Shown: positions 6,647 to 15,946, counted from the stretch's first letter. The stretch: 64,000 nucleotides of DNA from Sphingobium scionense (GCF_014197035.1 NZ_JACIEU010000001.1:186001-250000), one strand, 5' to 3'. Program-made: numbers and translations. Notes: generated from the sequence alone by a model not told the origin.

Positions 6647-9600
6647 ATGACGGCGCTGGCTGATCCCAATATCAAGGAAGTCGATTCAACTGTTCGCGCG
6701 GCGCTGGAAGGCGTCCTGGCAAAGGGCGCCCTGCCCGGCGAGAGCGAGGGATTTGATCAGGCGGCCATTGCCGCCGCTGCGGCCTTCCTCGGTCGCACCG
6801 CGAATGCGCGCAAGGCCGGCCAGCCCGGCATCGCGATCGAGACCCTGGGCGAAGGCGCCACCGGCCGCTTCATGCGGATCGCGCTGATCAACGACGACAT
6901 GCCCTTCCTGGTCGATTCGATCGCCACCACTCTGGCGGCGGCCGATATCAGCATCCACCGGCTGCTCCACCCCGTCCTGTCGATCGCGCGTGGCGCCGAC
7001 GGCTCTCTGTCCGCGATCCTGGACGATGATGCGCCAGGTGCCCGCCGCGAATCGATGATCTATATCGAGGCCGACCGTGCCGACGCTAAGGCGCGCCGCG
7101 CGCTGGAAAAGGCGCTGGAAGACACGCTGGCGGACGTCCGCGTCGCCGTGCGCGACTGGCCGCGCATGCAGGAAGCGATGGCCAGCGACGCCAATGCCGT
7201 GACCGATGATGAGGGCGCCGCGCTACTGCGCTGGTTCCTCGCGGGCCATTTCACCCAGATCGGCCATGAACTGTGCAGCCGCGTCGGCACTTCGGAAGAG
7301 CGGCTCGGCATCTGCGCACTGCGCGACAAGTCGCTGATCGCTCCCGCCTCGCGCGAAGCCGCCTTCAGCTGGTTCGAGGAAGGCAAGCGCAGCCCGCTCA
7401 TCATCAAGTCCAACATTCTCTCGCGCGTCCATCGCGGCGTGCTGCTGGACCTCATCATCCTGCCGGTGCGCGAGGGCAAGGCCATCACCGGCCTGTCGAT
7501 CCATGCGGGCATGTGGACCAGCGCGGCGCTTGCCGCCTCGCCGGAGAAGGTGCCGCTGCTGCGTTCAGCCCTGTCGGCGCTGATGGACAAATATGGCTTC
7601 GATCCCGCCGGCCATGCCGGCAAGACGCTGGCCCATGCGCTCACCACCCTGCCGCATGACATTCTGATCGGTTTCGAGCGCGACACGCTGGAGCATCTGG
7701 CGCTCACCTTCATGTCGCTGACCGACCGGCCGCGTCCCAAGCTGGTGCTGGCCACCAGCGCGCTCGCCCGTCACCTCTATGCCTTTGTCTGGCTGCCGCG
7801 CGACGAACTGTCGACCGCACGCCGCGTCGCGGTCCAGGACATGCTGGCCAAGGCGGCGAATGGCCCGGTATTGAGCTGGTCAATCGCGCTGGAAGAAGGC
7901 GGCCTGGCGCTGCTGCGCATCACCCTTGACCTGCGCGACGGCGGTGTCGTGCCCGACGACGCTGCGCTCGATCGCCAGATCAAGCAGATGGTGCGCGGCT
8001 GGCTGCCCGCCGTCGAGGAGGCTCTGGCCGAGACCGAGGAAGGCGGCCGCGCCGCCGCGCTGGCCCAGCGCTTCGCCGGCGGCTTTCCCATGGCCTATCG
8101 CAACGGCGCCGGTCCGGCCGAGGCCGCGGTCGACATCCGCCTGATCCACGGCCTGTCGGGTCCGGGCGACAAGTCGATCCGCATCTATCGCAACCCCGAA
8201 GACAGCGCCGAACGGCTGCGTCTCAAACTCTACAGCCATGACGCCATCGCCCTGTCCGAAGTCGTCCCCGCCTTCGAGAATTTCGGCTTCCGCGTGATCG
8301 ACGAGATGACGACGCCGATCGACGGCGGCGCGCTTGGCCATGTCCAGCGCTTCGTGCTCGAACTGCCGGCCGGCGGCAACGCCCAGGCCGTGATCGACCG
8401 CGCCGACGTGGTGACCGAAGCGATCGCCCAGGTGATCGAAGGCGTCGCCGAAAATGACAGGTTCAACGAACTGATCGTCACCGCCGGCTTCGCCCCGCGC
8501 GCGGTCGTGCTGTTCCGCGCCCTGTTCCGCTATCTGCGCCAGACCGGCACCGCCTTTGGCATGGCCACCTTCGCCGAGACGCTGCGCCGCGAACAGAGTG
8601 TCGCCCGCAACCTCATCGCCCTGTTCGAAGCGCTGCATGATCCCGCCGCGCAGGATGGCAGCGACAAGGCGAGCGCCATTCAGGCAGAGATCGACGCCGG
8701 CCTGGAGCAGGTAACGTCGATCGACGAGGATCGCGTGCTGCGCCTGATCCGCGCCGTCATCACCGCTACGCTGCGCACCAACTTCTATGCGCCGGCCGCG
8801 ACCGAGGCGCTGGCGTTCAAGATCGACAGCGCCCTCGTCCCCGGCCTGCCTGCGCCGCTGCCCTGGCGCGAAATCTGGGTCTACAGCCCGCGCGTCGAAG
8901 GCATCCACCTGCGCGCCGGCCCGGTCGCCCGCGGCGGCCTGCGCTGGTCCGACCGCCGCGACGATTTCCGTACCGAGATCCTGGGTCTGATGAAGGCGCA
9001 ACGTGTCAAGAACGCTGTCATCGTCCCGACCGGCGCGAAGGGCGGCTTCTATCCCAAGCAGCTGCCCAATCCGCAGGTCGATCGCGACGCCTGGTTCGCC
9101 GAAGGCACCGAAAGCTATCGCATCTTCATCCGCACCCTGCTGTCGATCACCGACAATATCGTGAAAAACAAGGTCAAGCACCCCGCCCAGGTGGTGGTGC
9201 GCGACGGCGACGATCCCTATTTCGTGGTCGCCGCCGACAAGGGCACCGCGACCTTCAGCGACGTCGCCAATGCGATCGCGCTGGAGCGGGACTTCTGGCT
9301 GGGCGACGCCTTCGCCAGCGGCGGCTCCAACGGCTATGACCACAAGGCGATGGGCATCACCGCCAAGGGCGCCTGGATCAGCGTCCAGCGTCACTTCGCC
9401 GAAATGGGCGTTGATGTGCAGAGCGAGCCGGTCAAGGTCGTGGGCTGCGGCGACATGTCGGGCGACGTGTTCGGCAACGGCATGCTGCTCAGCAAGGCGA
9501 TCAAGCTGGTCGCCGCCTTCGACCATCGCCACATCTTCCTCGACCCCAATCCCGATCCCGCCAGGAGCTGGGAAGAGCGCAATCGCATGTTTGCCCTGCC

Positions 9601-11320
9601 CCGTTCCAGCTGGGAGGATTATGACAAGTCGCTGATCTCCGAGGGCGGCGGCGTGTTCGCCCGGAGCCTCAAGAAGATTCCGCTCACCCGCCAAGTCCAG
9701 GAAATCCTGGGCGTGACCGAGAGCGAGATGGAGCCGACCGCGCTCATCTCCGCCATCCTCAAGAGCCCCAACGACCTGCTGTGGTTCGGCGGCATCGGCA
9801 CCTATGTAAAGGCCGCCGCGCAGAGCCATGGCGATGTCGGCGACCCGGCCAATGACCGGCTGCGCGTCAATGCCGAACAACTGCGCGTCAAGGTGGTGGG
9901 CGAAGGCGCAAACCTTGGCACCACGCAGGCCGGCCGGATCGCCTTCTCGCTCCATGGCGGGCGGATCAACACCGACTTCATCGACAATAGTGCCGGCGTC
10001 GACTGCTCGGATAATGAGGTCAACATCAAGATCGCGCTGAACAAGGAAATGGCGGAAGGCCGCCTGCCCTTCGACCAGCGCAATGCCCTGCTGGAAAGCA
10101 TGACCTATGCGGTCGGCGCGATCGTGCTGGAGGATAACCGGCTTCAGGCGCTCGGCCTGTCGATCGCCGAAAGCGGCGGCGCGGCCGACCTGGCCTCCTA
10201 TGTCCGCCTGATCGAGACGTTCGAGGAAACCGGCCGTCTCGACCGCCAGGTCGAGGGGCTGGCCGCCAATGACCAGCTGCTGCGGCGTGGTCAGGATGGC
10301 CAGGGCCTCACCCGCCCCGAACTCGCCGTGCTGCTCTCTACTGCCAAGCTGGCGCTGCAGGACGCGATCGAACATGGCGACCTCGCCACCGATCCCAGCA
10401 TGGGCGCCGAACTCGCCGCCGCCTTCCCTGCCGCCATGCAGGAAAAGGAAGCGGATGCGATCGCGGCCCATGCGCTCAAGAAAGAGATCATCGCCACCAA
10501 GGTTGCGAACCGCATCGTAAACCGCCTCGGCATCATCCACCCCTTCGAACTGGCCGAGGAGGAAGGCTGCTCGATCGCCGACCTCGCCAGCGCCTTCCTG
10601 ATCGCCGAGCGGCTCTACGACATCCGCACCCTGTGGGCGGATATCGACGCGGCCGACATGTCGGAAGCCGCCCGCCTCGCCCTGTTCGGCGACATCGCGA
10701 GCGGCATGCGCGCGCAGATCGCCGACATATTGCGCAGCGTGCCCGCCGGCACCCTGCCCGACGCCGGCCATGCGATCCTGGCCAAGGGCGTCGAGGCGCT
10801 CGCTGGCCAAGTCGATGACCTGCTGACCAGCGAAGCGCTGCGCCGCGTCACGGCCGTCACGGACCGTCTGCTCTCGCTCGGTGCGCCCGAGACGCTGGCG
10901 GTGCGGACCGCCGGCCTGTTCAAGCTGGACGGGGCCGTCGGCATCGCCGCGCTCGCCGGTCGCCTGAAGATGGACGAGATCGCGCTGACCCGCGCCTTCA
11001 CCCATCTGGGCGAGGCCGTCGGCATCGACTGGGTCCAGTCGGCCGCCGCCCGCATGGAACCGACCGATCCGTGGGAACGCCTGCTCATCTCCGGCGTCGC
11101 GCGCGACATGCAGCAGGTGCGGCTCGACTTCCTGGCCCAGGGCGGCCTGAAAACCGGGGGCAAGGACGTGTCCGACCATGTCGAGAAATGGCTGATCGAA
11201 CGCGGCGCGCGCATTCAGCAGTTCCGCGCCCTGGTGCAGCGCGCCAAGGCAGCGGCGTCGCCCAATGTCGCGATGCTGGCGGAAATCGCCGGCCAGGCCC
11301 GCGGCCTGCTCGGTCGCTGA
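6647..11320 (+). CDS. NAD-specific glutamate dehydrogenase, large (Bac_GDH) type
   Basis: 1557 residues, the normal size of the large bacterial NAD-GDH family (PF05088), which oxidises glutamate to 2-oxoglutarate and ammonium for catabolism. The N-terminal half holds the ACT-like regulatory region (ALINDDMPFLVDSIATTLAA). The dehydrogenase core begins near residue 763 with GGLRWSDRRDDF, TEILGLMKAQ and VPTGAKGGF, the substrate-binding lysine region. The dinucleotide-binding part follows (KVVGCGDMSGDVFGNGML; VVGEGANLGTTQAGR). It is a single long gene with AGAGG before ATG. A strong bidirectional terminator follows. It probably acts in the cytoplasm to feed amino-acid carbon into the TCA cycle. 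The long reading frame on the opposite strand is only a codon-bias shadow. Confidence 0.96.
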   Translation: MTALADPNIKEVDSTVRAALEGVLAKGALPGESEGFDQAAIAAAAAFLGRTANARKAGQPGIAIETLGEGATGRFMRIALINDDMPFLVDSIATTLAAADISIHRLLHPVLSIARGADGSLSAILDDDAPGARRESMIYIEADRADAKARRALEKALEDTLADVRVAVRDWPRMQEAMASDANAVTDDEGAALLRWFLAGHFTQIGHELCSRVGTSEERLGICALRDKSLIAPASREAAFSWFEEGKRSPLIIKSNILSRVHRGVLLDLIILPVREGKAITGLSIHAGMWTSAALAASPEKVPLLRSALSALMDKYGFDPAGHAGKTLAHALTTLPHDILIGFERDTLEHLALTFMSLTDRPRPKLVLATSALARHLYAFVWLPRDELSTARRVAVQDMLAKAANGPVLSWSIALEEGGLALLRITLDLRDGGVVPDDAALDRQIKQMVRGWLPAVEEALAETEEGGRAAALAQRFAGGFPMAYRNGAGPAEAAVDIRLIHGLSGPGDKSIRIYRNPEDSAERLRLKLYSHDAIALSEVVPAFENFGFRVIDEMTTPIDGGALGHVQRFVLELPAGGNAQAVIDRADVVTEAIAQVIEGVAENDRFNELIVTAGFAPRAVVLFRALFRYLRQTGTAFGMATFAETLRREQSVARNLIALFEALHDPAAQDGSDKASAIQAEIDAGLEQVTSIDEDRVLRLIRAVITATLRTNFYAPAATEALAFKIDSALVPGLPAPLPWREIWVYSPRVEGIHLRAGPVARGGLRWSDRRDDFRTEILGLMKAQRVKNAVIVPTGAKGGFYPKQLPNPQVDRDAWFAEGTESYRIFIRTLLSITDNIVKNKVKHPAQVVVRDGDDPYFVVAADKGTATFSDVANAIALERDFWLGDAFASGGSNGYDHKAMGITAKGAWISVQRHFAEMGVDVQSEPVKVVGCGDMSGDVFGNGMLLSKAIKLVAAFDHRHIFLDPNPDPARSWEERNRMFALPRSSWEDYDKSLISEGGGVFARSLKKIPLTRQVQEILGVTESEMEPTALISAILKSPNDLLWFGGIGTYVKAAAQSHGDVGDPANDRLRVNAEQLRVKVVGEGANLGTTQAGRIAFSLHGGRINTDFIDNSAGVDCSDNEVNIKIALNKEMAEGRLPFDQRNALLESMTYAVGAIVLEDNRLQALGLSIAESGGAADLASYVRLIETFEETGRLDRQVEGLAANDQLLRRGQDGQGLTRPELAVLLSTAKLALQDAIEHGDLATDPSMGAELAAAFPAAMQEKEADAIAAHALKKEIIATKVANRIVNRLGIIHPFELAEEEGCSIADLASAFLIAERLYDIRTLWADIDAADMSEAARLALFGDIASGMRAQIADILRSVPAGTLPDAGHAILAKGVEALAGQVDDLLTSEALRRVTAVTDRLLSLGAPETLAVRTAGLFKLDGAVGIAALAGRLKMDEIALTRAFTHLGEAVGIDWVQSAAARMEPTDPWERLLISGVARDMQQVRLDFLAQGGLKTGGKDVSDHVEKWLIERGARIQQFRALVQRAKAAASPNVAMLAEIAGQARGLLGR

Positions 11321-11369
11321 GACCAACGCCCCTTCCCCGCAAAGGGAAGGGGTTTCAGCCGCTCAGAAA

Positions 11370-11401
11370 AAAAGCGCCCGATCCAGTGATCGGGCGCTTT
11401 T
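11370..11401. terminator. bidirectional intrinsic terminator
   Basis: A perfect inverted repeat, AAAAGCGCCCGATC / GATCGGGCGCTTTT, with a CAGT loop. It has A-runs on the left and T-runs on the right, so it can stop transcription both from the glutamate dehydrogenase gene (+) and from the converging mlaA gene (-). Confidence 0.92.
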
Positions 11402-11420
11402 TCATGGTCCTTCGATGCGA

Positions 11421-12509
11421 TCAGCGCGGGTCGGCGGGCAACGGCTGCACCATCAGCGGCTTGGGCGCCGGTGCGGGGGCCGGGGCTGGCTCCGCAGCAA
11501 CCGGGGCAGCAGCCTCCGGCGCAATCGGCGCATCGGTCCCCGGCTTGTCCTTGCCGGGCACCCGCAGCCCCGGACCATAGACCGGCGTCACGCCCGGCGT
11601 ATAACGGCCATGCAGCGCCTCGATCTCCGCCTTGCGCTGGTTGAGATAGAGGTCGCGATAGCTGCCATAGGGATTGTCGTCGGAGCGGATCGACTGGATG
11701 CGCTCGTCGAACGCCGCGCGTTCGCCCAACTGGTCCAGCACCGCCATCGGGATGACGACGGTCGGCTGGGTGAAGGGCTTGCCCACCGCGAAGGGCAGGA
11801 TCATCTTGTCGACCGTGTCGCCGATGATGTCGCGCAGCGTCGTCGGGCCGACCAGCGGCAGATACATATAGGGGCCAGGGCCAACGCCATAATAGCCCAG
11901 GGTGTTGGCCAGGCCATTGGGACGAAACGGCAGGTTGAACGGCTTGCGTTTGGCCACATCGAACAGGCCGACAAAGCCCAGCGTCGTGTTGATCGCGAAC
12001 CGACCCGCCGTCTCGAACGCCTTGCCCGGCTTGAACTGCAGCATATAGGCCGCGAACACGACCGGCTCGCCCAGGTTCGAGAAGAAGTTGCGCAGCCCCT
12101 TGCGCACCGGGCGCGGCAGGCCCTTGTTATAGGCTTTGGCCACCGGCTCGATCAGCGCCTTGTCGACCGCCTGGACCGCCTCGAAAGACTGTTCGTTGAT
12201 CTCGGCGAGGGGATCGCGCTTGCGCAGGCCGGTATCACCGGTCACGACGATCGCATTGGGATCGACCGGCGCCTCTTCCTTGGGCTGGTCCGCGATCGGG
12301 CTGAGCGTGGGCAGCACGACCGGCGGCGGATAGGGGCTGCCGGGCGCGGGCGCCTGACCGGGCTGGCCCTGATCGGTGGGGATCGGCTGGGGCGTTTCCG
12401 CCGGCGCGGGCGCCACGGCCGCAGCCGGCACCACAGGAACGCCGCTGTCCACGACCTCCCCCTGTCCCGCCATCAGCATCATTCCAGTGGCGGCAACGGA
12501 AAGCAGCAT
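11421..12509 (-). CDS. mlaA: MlaA/VacJ-family outer-membrane lipid asymmetry protein, without lipobox
   Basis: 362 residues. The MlaA core is clear from about residue 95: DPLAEINEQSFEAVQAVDK, FFSNLGEPVVFAAYMLQ, then RFAINTTLGFVGLFDVA and GPTTLRDIIGDTVDKMI. MlaA removes mislocalised phospholipids from the outer leaflet and passes them to the MlaC/MlaFEDB system. Long Pro/Ala-rich linkers flank the core at both ends. ATG at 12509 has AAGGGA eight bases upstream and begins a hydrophobic segment (MLLSVAATGMMLMAG). That segment contains no Cys, whereas classical MlaA is a lipoprotein. The same feature may be common in sphingomonads. Other Mla genes are not in the window. Confidence 0.85.
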   Translation of the reverse strand: MLLSVAATGMMLMAGQGEVVDSGVPVVPAAAVAPAPAETPQPIPTDQGQPGQAPAPGSPYPPPVVLPTLSPIADQPKEEAPVDPNAIVVTGDTGLRKRDPLAEINEQSFEAVQAVDKALIEPVAKAYNKGLPRPVRKGLRNFFSNLGEPVVFAAYMLQFKPGKAFETAGRFAINTTLGFVGLFDVAKRKPFNLPFRPNGLANTLGYYGVGPGPYMYLPLVGPTTLRDIIGDTVDKMILPFAVGKPFTQPTVVIPMAVLDQLGERAAFDERIQSIRSDDNPYGSYRDLYLNQRKAEIEALHGRYTPGVTPVYGPGLRVPGKDKPGTDAPIAPEAAAPVAAEPAPAPAPAPKPLMVQPLPADPR

Positions 12510-12751
12510 AATTCGTCCCTTGTCACGGCCCCGTCTGACGGACGGGTCCAACGGCCAGCTACGGCCTGGAGAAGGGCCGATCGGAAAACATCGCATCCCC
12601 GCGATATCGCTGTCCAAGCTGATTGCGCTAGGGGGGCATGCCCCCCCCGTCAAGTATGGTGGTCAAGCAGGGGGCGGCAAGCGGAGACGCCCGCGCGTCA
12701 TTCCGGTTCCATGCCGCTTACATTTTGATACATTTTTCCTGTTGCGAGCGG

Positions 12752-12776
12752 TTTGCAATTGCGAGTCGTTCGCGTT
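12752..12776 (+). promoter_or_regulatory. candidate Fur box upstream of the PepSY/DUF2271/DUF4198 genes
   Basis: TGCAATTGCGAGTCGTTCGC lies about 45 bases before the PepSY start in a 309-base divergent region with no other gene. It contains the inverted GCGA-N5-TCGC. The same TGCAATTGCGA core recurs next to the start of the flavodoxin-reductase gene (19400), and a related palindrome precedes tonB (38162). Iron control by Fur is inferred from this recurrence and from the gene content. Confidence 0.5.
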
Positions 12777-12818
12777 ATTCGGACCACCTCATTTCCCACA
12801 GGACTCGCCGTTTCCTCG

Positions 12819-13463
12819 ATGCACGCTCCCGCCCGCGCCCAGCCCAAGAAAAAGAAGAGCGCCAAGGCATTCTGGTTGAAGCAGCTGCATACCTGGCATT
12901 GGGTGAGTTCGGCGATCAGCCTGATCGGTTTGCTGCTCTTCGCTTTCACCGGCATTACCCTCAACCATGCCGCCGATGTCGAGGGTTCGCCGCAGACCGT
13001 CGAGAAGAGCGCCGCCCTGCCCGCCCCGCTGCGCAAGCTGGTCGCAGCCGATGACGCGCCCGATGCCAAGAAACCTCTGCCCGCCCCGATCGCCCAATGG
13101 GTCGAAAAGGAAATCGGCCAGAGCGGCGCGGGCGAAGCCGAATGGTCGGCGGACGAAATCTATCTCGCTTTGCCGCGTCCCGGCGGCGATGGCTGGGTGT
13201 CGATCGACCGGCATGACGGCAAGGTCACCAGCGAAGCGACCAGCCGTGGCTGGGTCAGCTATCTCAATGACCTGCACAAGGGCCGCAATGCCGGCTCCGT
13301 GTGGAAATGGTTCATCGACATCTTCGCGGTCGCCTGCTTCCTGTTCGCCCTCACTGGCCTGCTGCTGCTGCAACTCCACGCCGCCAAGCGGCCGAGCACC
13401 TGGCCGCTGGTCGCGATCGGCCTGGCCCTGCCTGCCCTGCTTGCCATCATCTTCATCCATTAA
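12819..13463 (+). CDS. PepSY-associated membrane protein
   Basis: 214 residues. After a Lys-rich cytoplasmic start (PKKKKSAK) comes a helix preceded by HTWHW and followed by LNHA, a soluble middle of about 100 residues, then DLHKGR and two more helices near the C-terminus. The paired histidines at membrane edges are typical of PepSY_TM proteins, which in related families bind haem and carry electrons across the inner membrane. ATG at 12819 is chosen because it precedes the Lys-rich segment; an upstream start at 12753 would place the Fur-like box inside the gene. The DUF2271 gene follows after 16 bases, so they form an operon. Confidence 0.75.
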   Translation: MHAPARAQPKKKKSAKAFWLKQLHTWHWVSSAISLIGLLLFAFTGITLNHAADVEGSPQTVEKSAALPAPLRKLVAADDAPDAKKPLPAPIAQWVEKEIGQSGAGEAEWSADEIYLALPRPGGDGWVSIDRHDGKVTSEATSRGWVSYLNDLHKGRNAGSVWKWFIDIFAVACFLFALTGLLLLQLHAAKRPSTWPLVAIGLALPALLAIIFIH

Positions 13464-13479
13464 GGGGGACGATCACCTC

Positions 13480-14013
13480 ATGCAGACCCGTTACAAACTA
13501 CTCCTGAGCGGCGGCGCTGCGCTCGGCGTCACCGGTGCGCTGGCCGCGCCGGCCACCGCGCAGACGATGACCGTCACGGTCAATATCCCGCGCCTGTCGG
13601 TCGCCGAATATCATCGCCCCTATGTCGCGATCTGGCTGGAGAAGGAGGGCGCCGCCCCCCGCACGCTCGCGGTCTGGTATGATGTCGACAAGGCCAAGGG
13701 CGAAGGCACCAAATGGCTGCGCGACATTCGCCAGTGGTGGCGCGTGTCGGGCCGCACGATGAGCTTCCCGGCCGATGGCGTGTCGGGCGCGACCCGCGCG
13801 CCGGGCGACCAGAAGATCAGCTTCACCGCCGGCAAGGGGCCGCTCGGCGCCCTGGGTCCGGGCAAATATACGCTGGTGGTGGAAGCCGCCCGTGAAGTCG
13901 GCGGCCGCGAACTGCTCCGCCTGCCCTTCACCTGGCCGGCCAAGCCCGGCGTCGCCGCCAAGGCACAGGGCAGCAGCGAACTCGGCGCCGTCAGCGTCAG
14001 CTTCGGCAAGTAA
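13480..14013 (+). CDS. DUF2271 periplasmic protein with ApbE flavinylation motif
   Basis: 177 residues with a Sec signal peptide (MQTRYKLLLSGGAALGVTGA, cleaved near ATAQ). The mature part fits DUF2271: TVTVNIPRLSVAEYHRPYVA, IWLEKEG, a RTLAVWYDVDK strand, and a WLRDIRQWWR segment. Residues 99-105 read DGVSGAT. This matches the Dxx[S/T]GA[S/T] signature at which ApbE attaches FMN covalently through a Thr or Ser, here Thr105. The gene sits between the PepSY protein and DUF4198, with apbE two genes on. I infer a periplasmic FMN-carrying electron-transfer protein; the motif is seen, the modification is not. Confidence 0.8.
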   Translation: MQTRYKLLLSGGAALGVTGALAAPATAQTMTVTVNIPRLSVAEYHRPYVAIWLEKEGAAPRTLAVWYDVDKAKGEGTKWLRDIRQWWRVSGRTMSFPADGVSGATRAPGDQKISFTAGKGPLGALGPGKYTLVVEAAREVGGRELLRLPFTWPAKPGVAAKAQGSSELGAVSVSFGK

Positions 14014-14028
14014 CAGGGGAAGAAGACC

Positions 14029-14910
14029 ATGAAAGCCAAATATCTGATCGCGGGCGCGCTTGCCGCCCTGATGCTCTCCGGCGCGGCGCAGGCGCACCGC
14101 CAGTGGATGCTGCCCTCCTCCACCACCCTGTCGGGCACCGACAGCTGGGTGACGGTCGACGCAGCGGTCTCCAACGACCTCTTCTATTTCGAACATTTCC
14201 CGATGCGCACCGACGGCATCGCCGTGACCGAGCCCGATGGCACCACCGGCAAGATCGAAAATGCCGCCACCGGCAAATATCGCTCGACCTTCGACGTGCA
14301 TCTGACCAAGCCGGGCACCTATCGCATCGCCAATGTCTCGACCATGGTGATGGGCAGCTATACCCTCAACGGCAAGCAGGAACGCCTGCCGCGCGGCACC
14401 ACCAAGGCCAATCTGGCCCAGGCGATCCCGGCCGGCGCCACCAATGTCCAGACCGCCGAGGCGAGCAACCGCAACGAGATCTTCGTGACGCTGGGCGCGC
14501 CGACCAGCACGATCTTCAAGCCGACCGGCGTCGGCATCGAACTGGTCCCGGTGACCCATCCCAATGACCTGGTGTCGGGCGAGACCGCGACCTTCCAGTT
14601 CCTGCTCGACGGCAAACCGGCATCCGGCCTCAAGGTCACCGTCATTCCCGGCGGCATCCGCTATCGCGATGCGCTGGGCCAGATGGACCTTACCACCGAC
14701 AAGGATGGCAAGCTGGCCGTCAAATGGGGCGCCCCCGGCATGTATTGGCTGAACGCCAGCACCGGCGGCGGCCGTGAAGGTGGCCCCGGCGGTCCTGGTG
14801 GTCCGGGCGCGCAGGGCGGCAAGCCGGAGGGTGCACCGCCCGCACCGCCGGCCGGCCCGCCGCAAAACCGCGCCTCCTACATCAGCACGCTCGAAGTGCT
14901 GGCGCCCTGA
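14029..14910 (+). CDS. DUF4198 periplasmic protein with Gly/Pro-rich tail
   Basis: 293 residues starting with a Sec signal (MKAKYLIAGALAALMLSGAAQA) and cleaved before HRQWMLPSST. The body matches DUF4198, a beta-rich family often found beside TonB receptors and metal-uptake genes: AHRQWMLPS, GKYRSTFDV, FKPTGVGIELVPVTHP and VTVIPGG. Two Ig/cobalt-transport-like beta domains can be guessed. Residues 246-280 are a low-complexity Gly/Pro run ahead of a final strand (ISTLEVLAP). It follows the DUF2271 gene by 15 bases with an AGGGGAAGAAG ribosome site. Probable role: periplasmic partner of the iron/flavin electron-transfer set; exact function unknown. Confidence 0.8.
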   Translation: MKAKYLIAGALAALMLSGAAQAHRQWMLPSSTTLSGTDSWVTVDAAVSNDLFYFEHFPMRTDGIAVTEPDGTTGKIENAATGKYRSTFDVHLTKPGTYRIANVSTMVMGSYTLNGKQERLPRGTTKANLAQAIPAGATNVQTAEASNRNEIFVTLGAPTSTIFKPTGVGIELVPVTHPNDLVSGETATFQFLLDGKPASGLKVTVIPGGIRYRDALGQMDLTTDKDGKLAVKWGAPGMYWLNASTGGGREGGPGGPGGPGAQGGKPEGAPPAPPAGPPQNRASYISTLEVLAP

Positions 14911-15005
14911 CCCGGCCCGCCGGCAATCCCGTCCGGATCGCGATAGCGCCCGACCTGTCGCCCGAGCAATTTGCCGGGCGCCAGCGTCAAGGCGCTATCG
15001 TCGCT

Positions 15006-15890
15006 TTGGGCGGACCGACCATGGGCACCACATGGTCGGCCCGCATCGTCGATCCGCCCGCCGACTGCCAGGCCCATATCGAGGCCGTGCTGGCCGCCGT
15101 CATCGGCGAGATGAGCAATTGGGAAGCCGGCTCCGACATCAGCCGCTTCAACCGCAGCCCGATCGGCCAATGGACCCGCCTGCCGCCCGCGATGATGGGC
15201 GTGCTGCGCGCGGGCCTATCCATGGCCCGACTGTCGAACGGCGCCTTCGACCCCGCGATCGGCGGCATCGTCGCCCGCTGGGGCTTCGGCCCGGCCCTCG
15301 CTGGCGGCAGCGCCACGGCCTCCGTCGCGCCCTGGACTTGCATCGAACTCAATGGCGACCGCGCCCGGCGCACCGCCGACGTTGCGCTCGATTTTTCCGG
15401 CATCGCCAAGGGCTATGCCGTCGATGCGGTCGCGGCCTGCCTGCGCAGCCTCGGCCTCACCAATTTCCTGGTGGAGATTGGCGGCGAGTTGCGCGGCGAG
15501 GGCGTGAAGCCCGATATCCAGCCCTGGTGGGTCGATGCCGAAGTGCCGCCGGGCCTCGACCTCCCGACGCTTCGGGTCGCGCTCTGCGGCCTTTCCATGG
15601 CCAGTTCGGGCGATTATCGCCGCTACCGGATGGAGGGCGAGCGCCGCCTGTCGCACAGCATCGATCCCGCGACCGGCGCGCCCATTGCGGAGGGCGTCGC
15701 CGCCGTCACCGTGCTCCATGCATCGGCCATGCTGGCCGACGCCTGGGCGACCGCGATCACCGTGCTGGGCGCCGATCGCGGCATGGCCCTCGCCACCCGC
15801 CACAACCTCGCCGCCCGACTGATCCTGCGCACCGAGACCGGCGGCCAAGAATATATGACCCCCACCCTCGCCGCCATGCTGGCCGACTGA
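15006..15890 (+). CDS. apbE: ApbE-family FAD:protein FMN transferase
   Basis: Carries the ApbE motifs in order: TMGTTWSARI at the N-terminus, FDPAIGG, LDFSGIAKGYAVDAV (129-143), VEIGGELRGEG, HSIDPATGAPIA and ADAWATAITVLG (Mg/FAD site). The enzyme transfers FMN from FAD to a Ser/Thr in the target; the DUF2271 protein two genes upstream has a suitable motif. The start is uncertain. No ATG exists upstream in frame after the DUF4198 stop, so TTG at 15006 is given, although similarity to relatives may extend back to about 14931 through a VRIAIAPDLS segment. No signal peptide is visible in either version, unusual for an enzyme that should act on an exported protein. Confidence 0.88.
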   Translation: MGGPTMGTTWSARIVDPPADCQAHIEAVLAAVIGEMSNWEAGSDISRFNRSPIGQWTRLPPAMMGVLRAGLSMARLSNGAFDPAIGGIVARWGFGPALAGGSATASVAPWTCIELNGDRARRTADVALDFSGIAKGYAVDAVAACLRSLGLTNFLVEIGGELRGEGVKPDIQPWWVDAEVPPGLDLPTLRVALCGLSMASSGDYRRYRMEGERRLSHSIDPATGAPIAEGVAAVTVLHASAMLADAWATAITVLGADRGMALATRHNLAARLILRTETGGQEYMTPTLAAMLAD

Positions 15891-15946
15891 GGCCGGACGA
15901 AGGCGAGCTGGCGCCCCAGAGGGCGGCGTTGGGTGGATTGCGGATC

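Noticed and set aside
7880..11326. An 1148-residue minus-strand open frame opposite glutamate dehydrogenase
   Set aside because: Shadow of a high-GC gene; the plus-strand protein has clear Bac_GDH motifs.
12654..12818. An upstream extension of the PepSY gene to 12753 and of mlaA to 12653
   Set aside because: Both longer starts lack a better ribosome site, and the PepSY extension would place the Fur-like box inside the coding sequence. The chosen starts begin the conserved regions.
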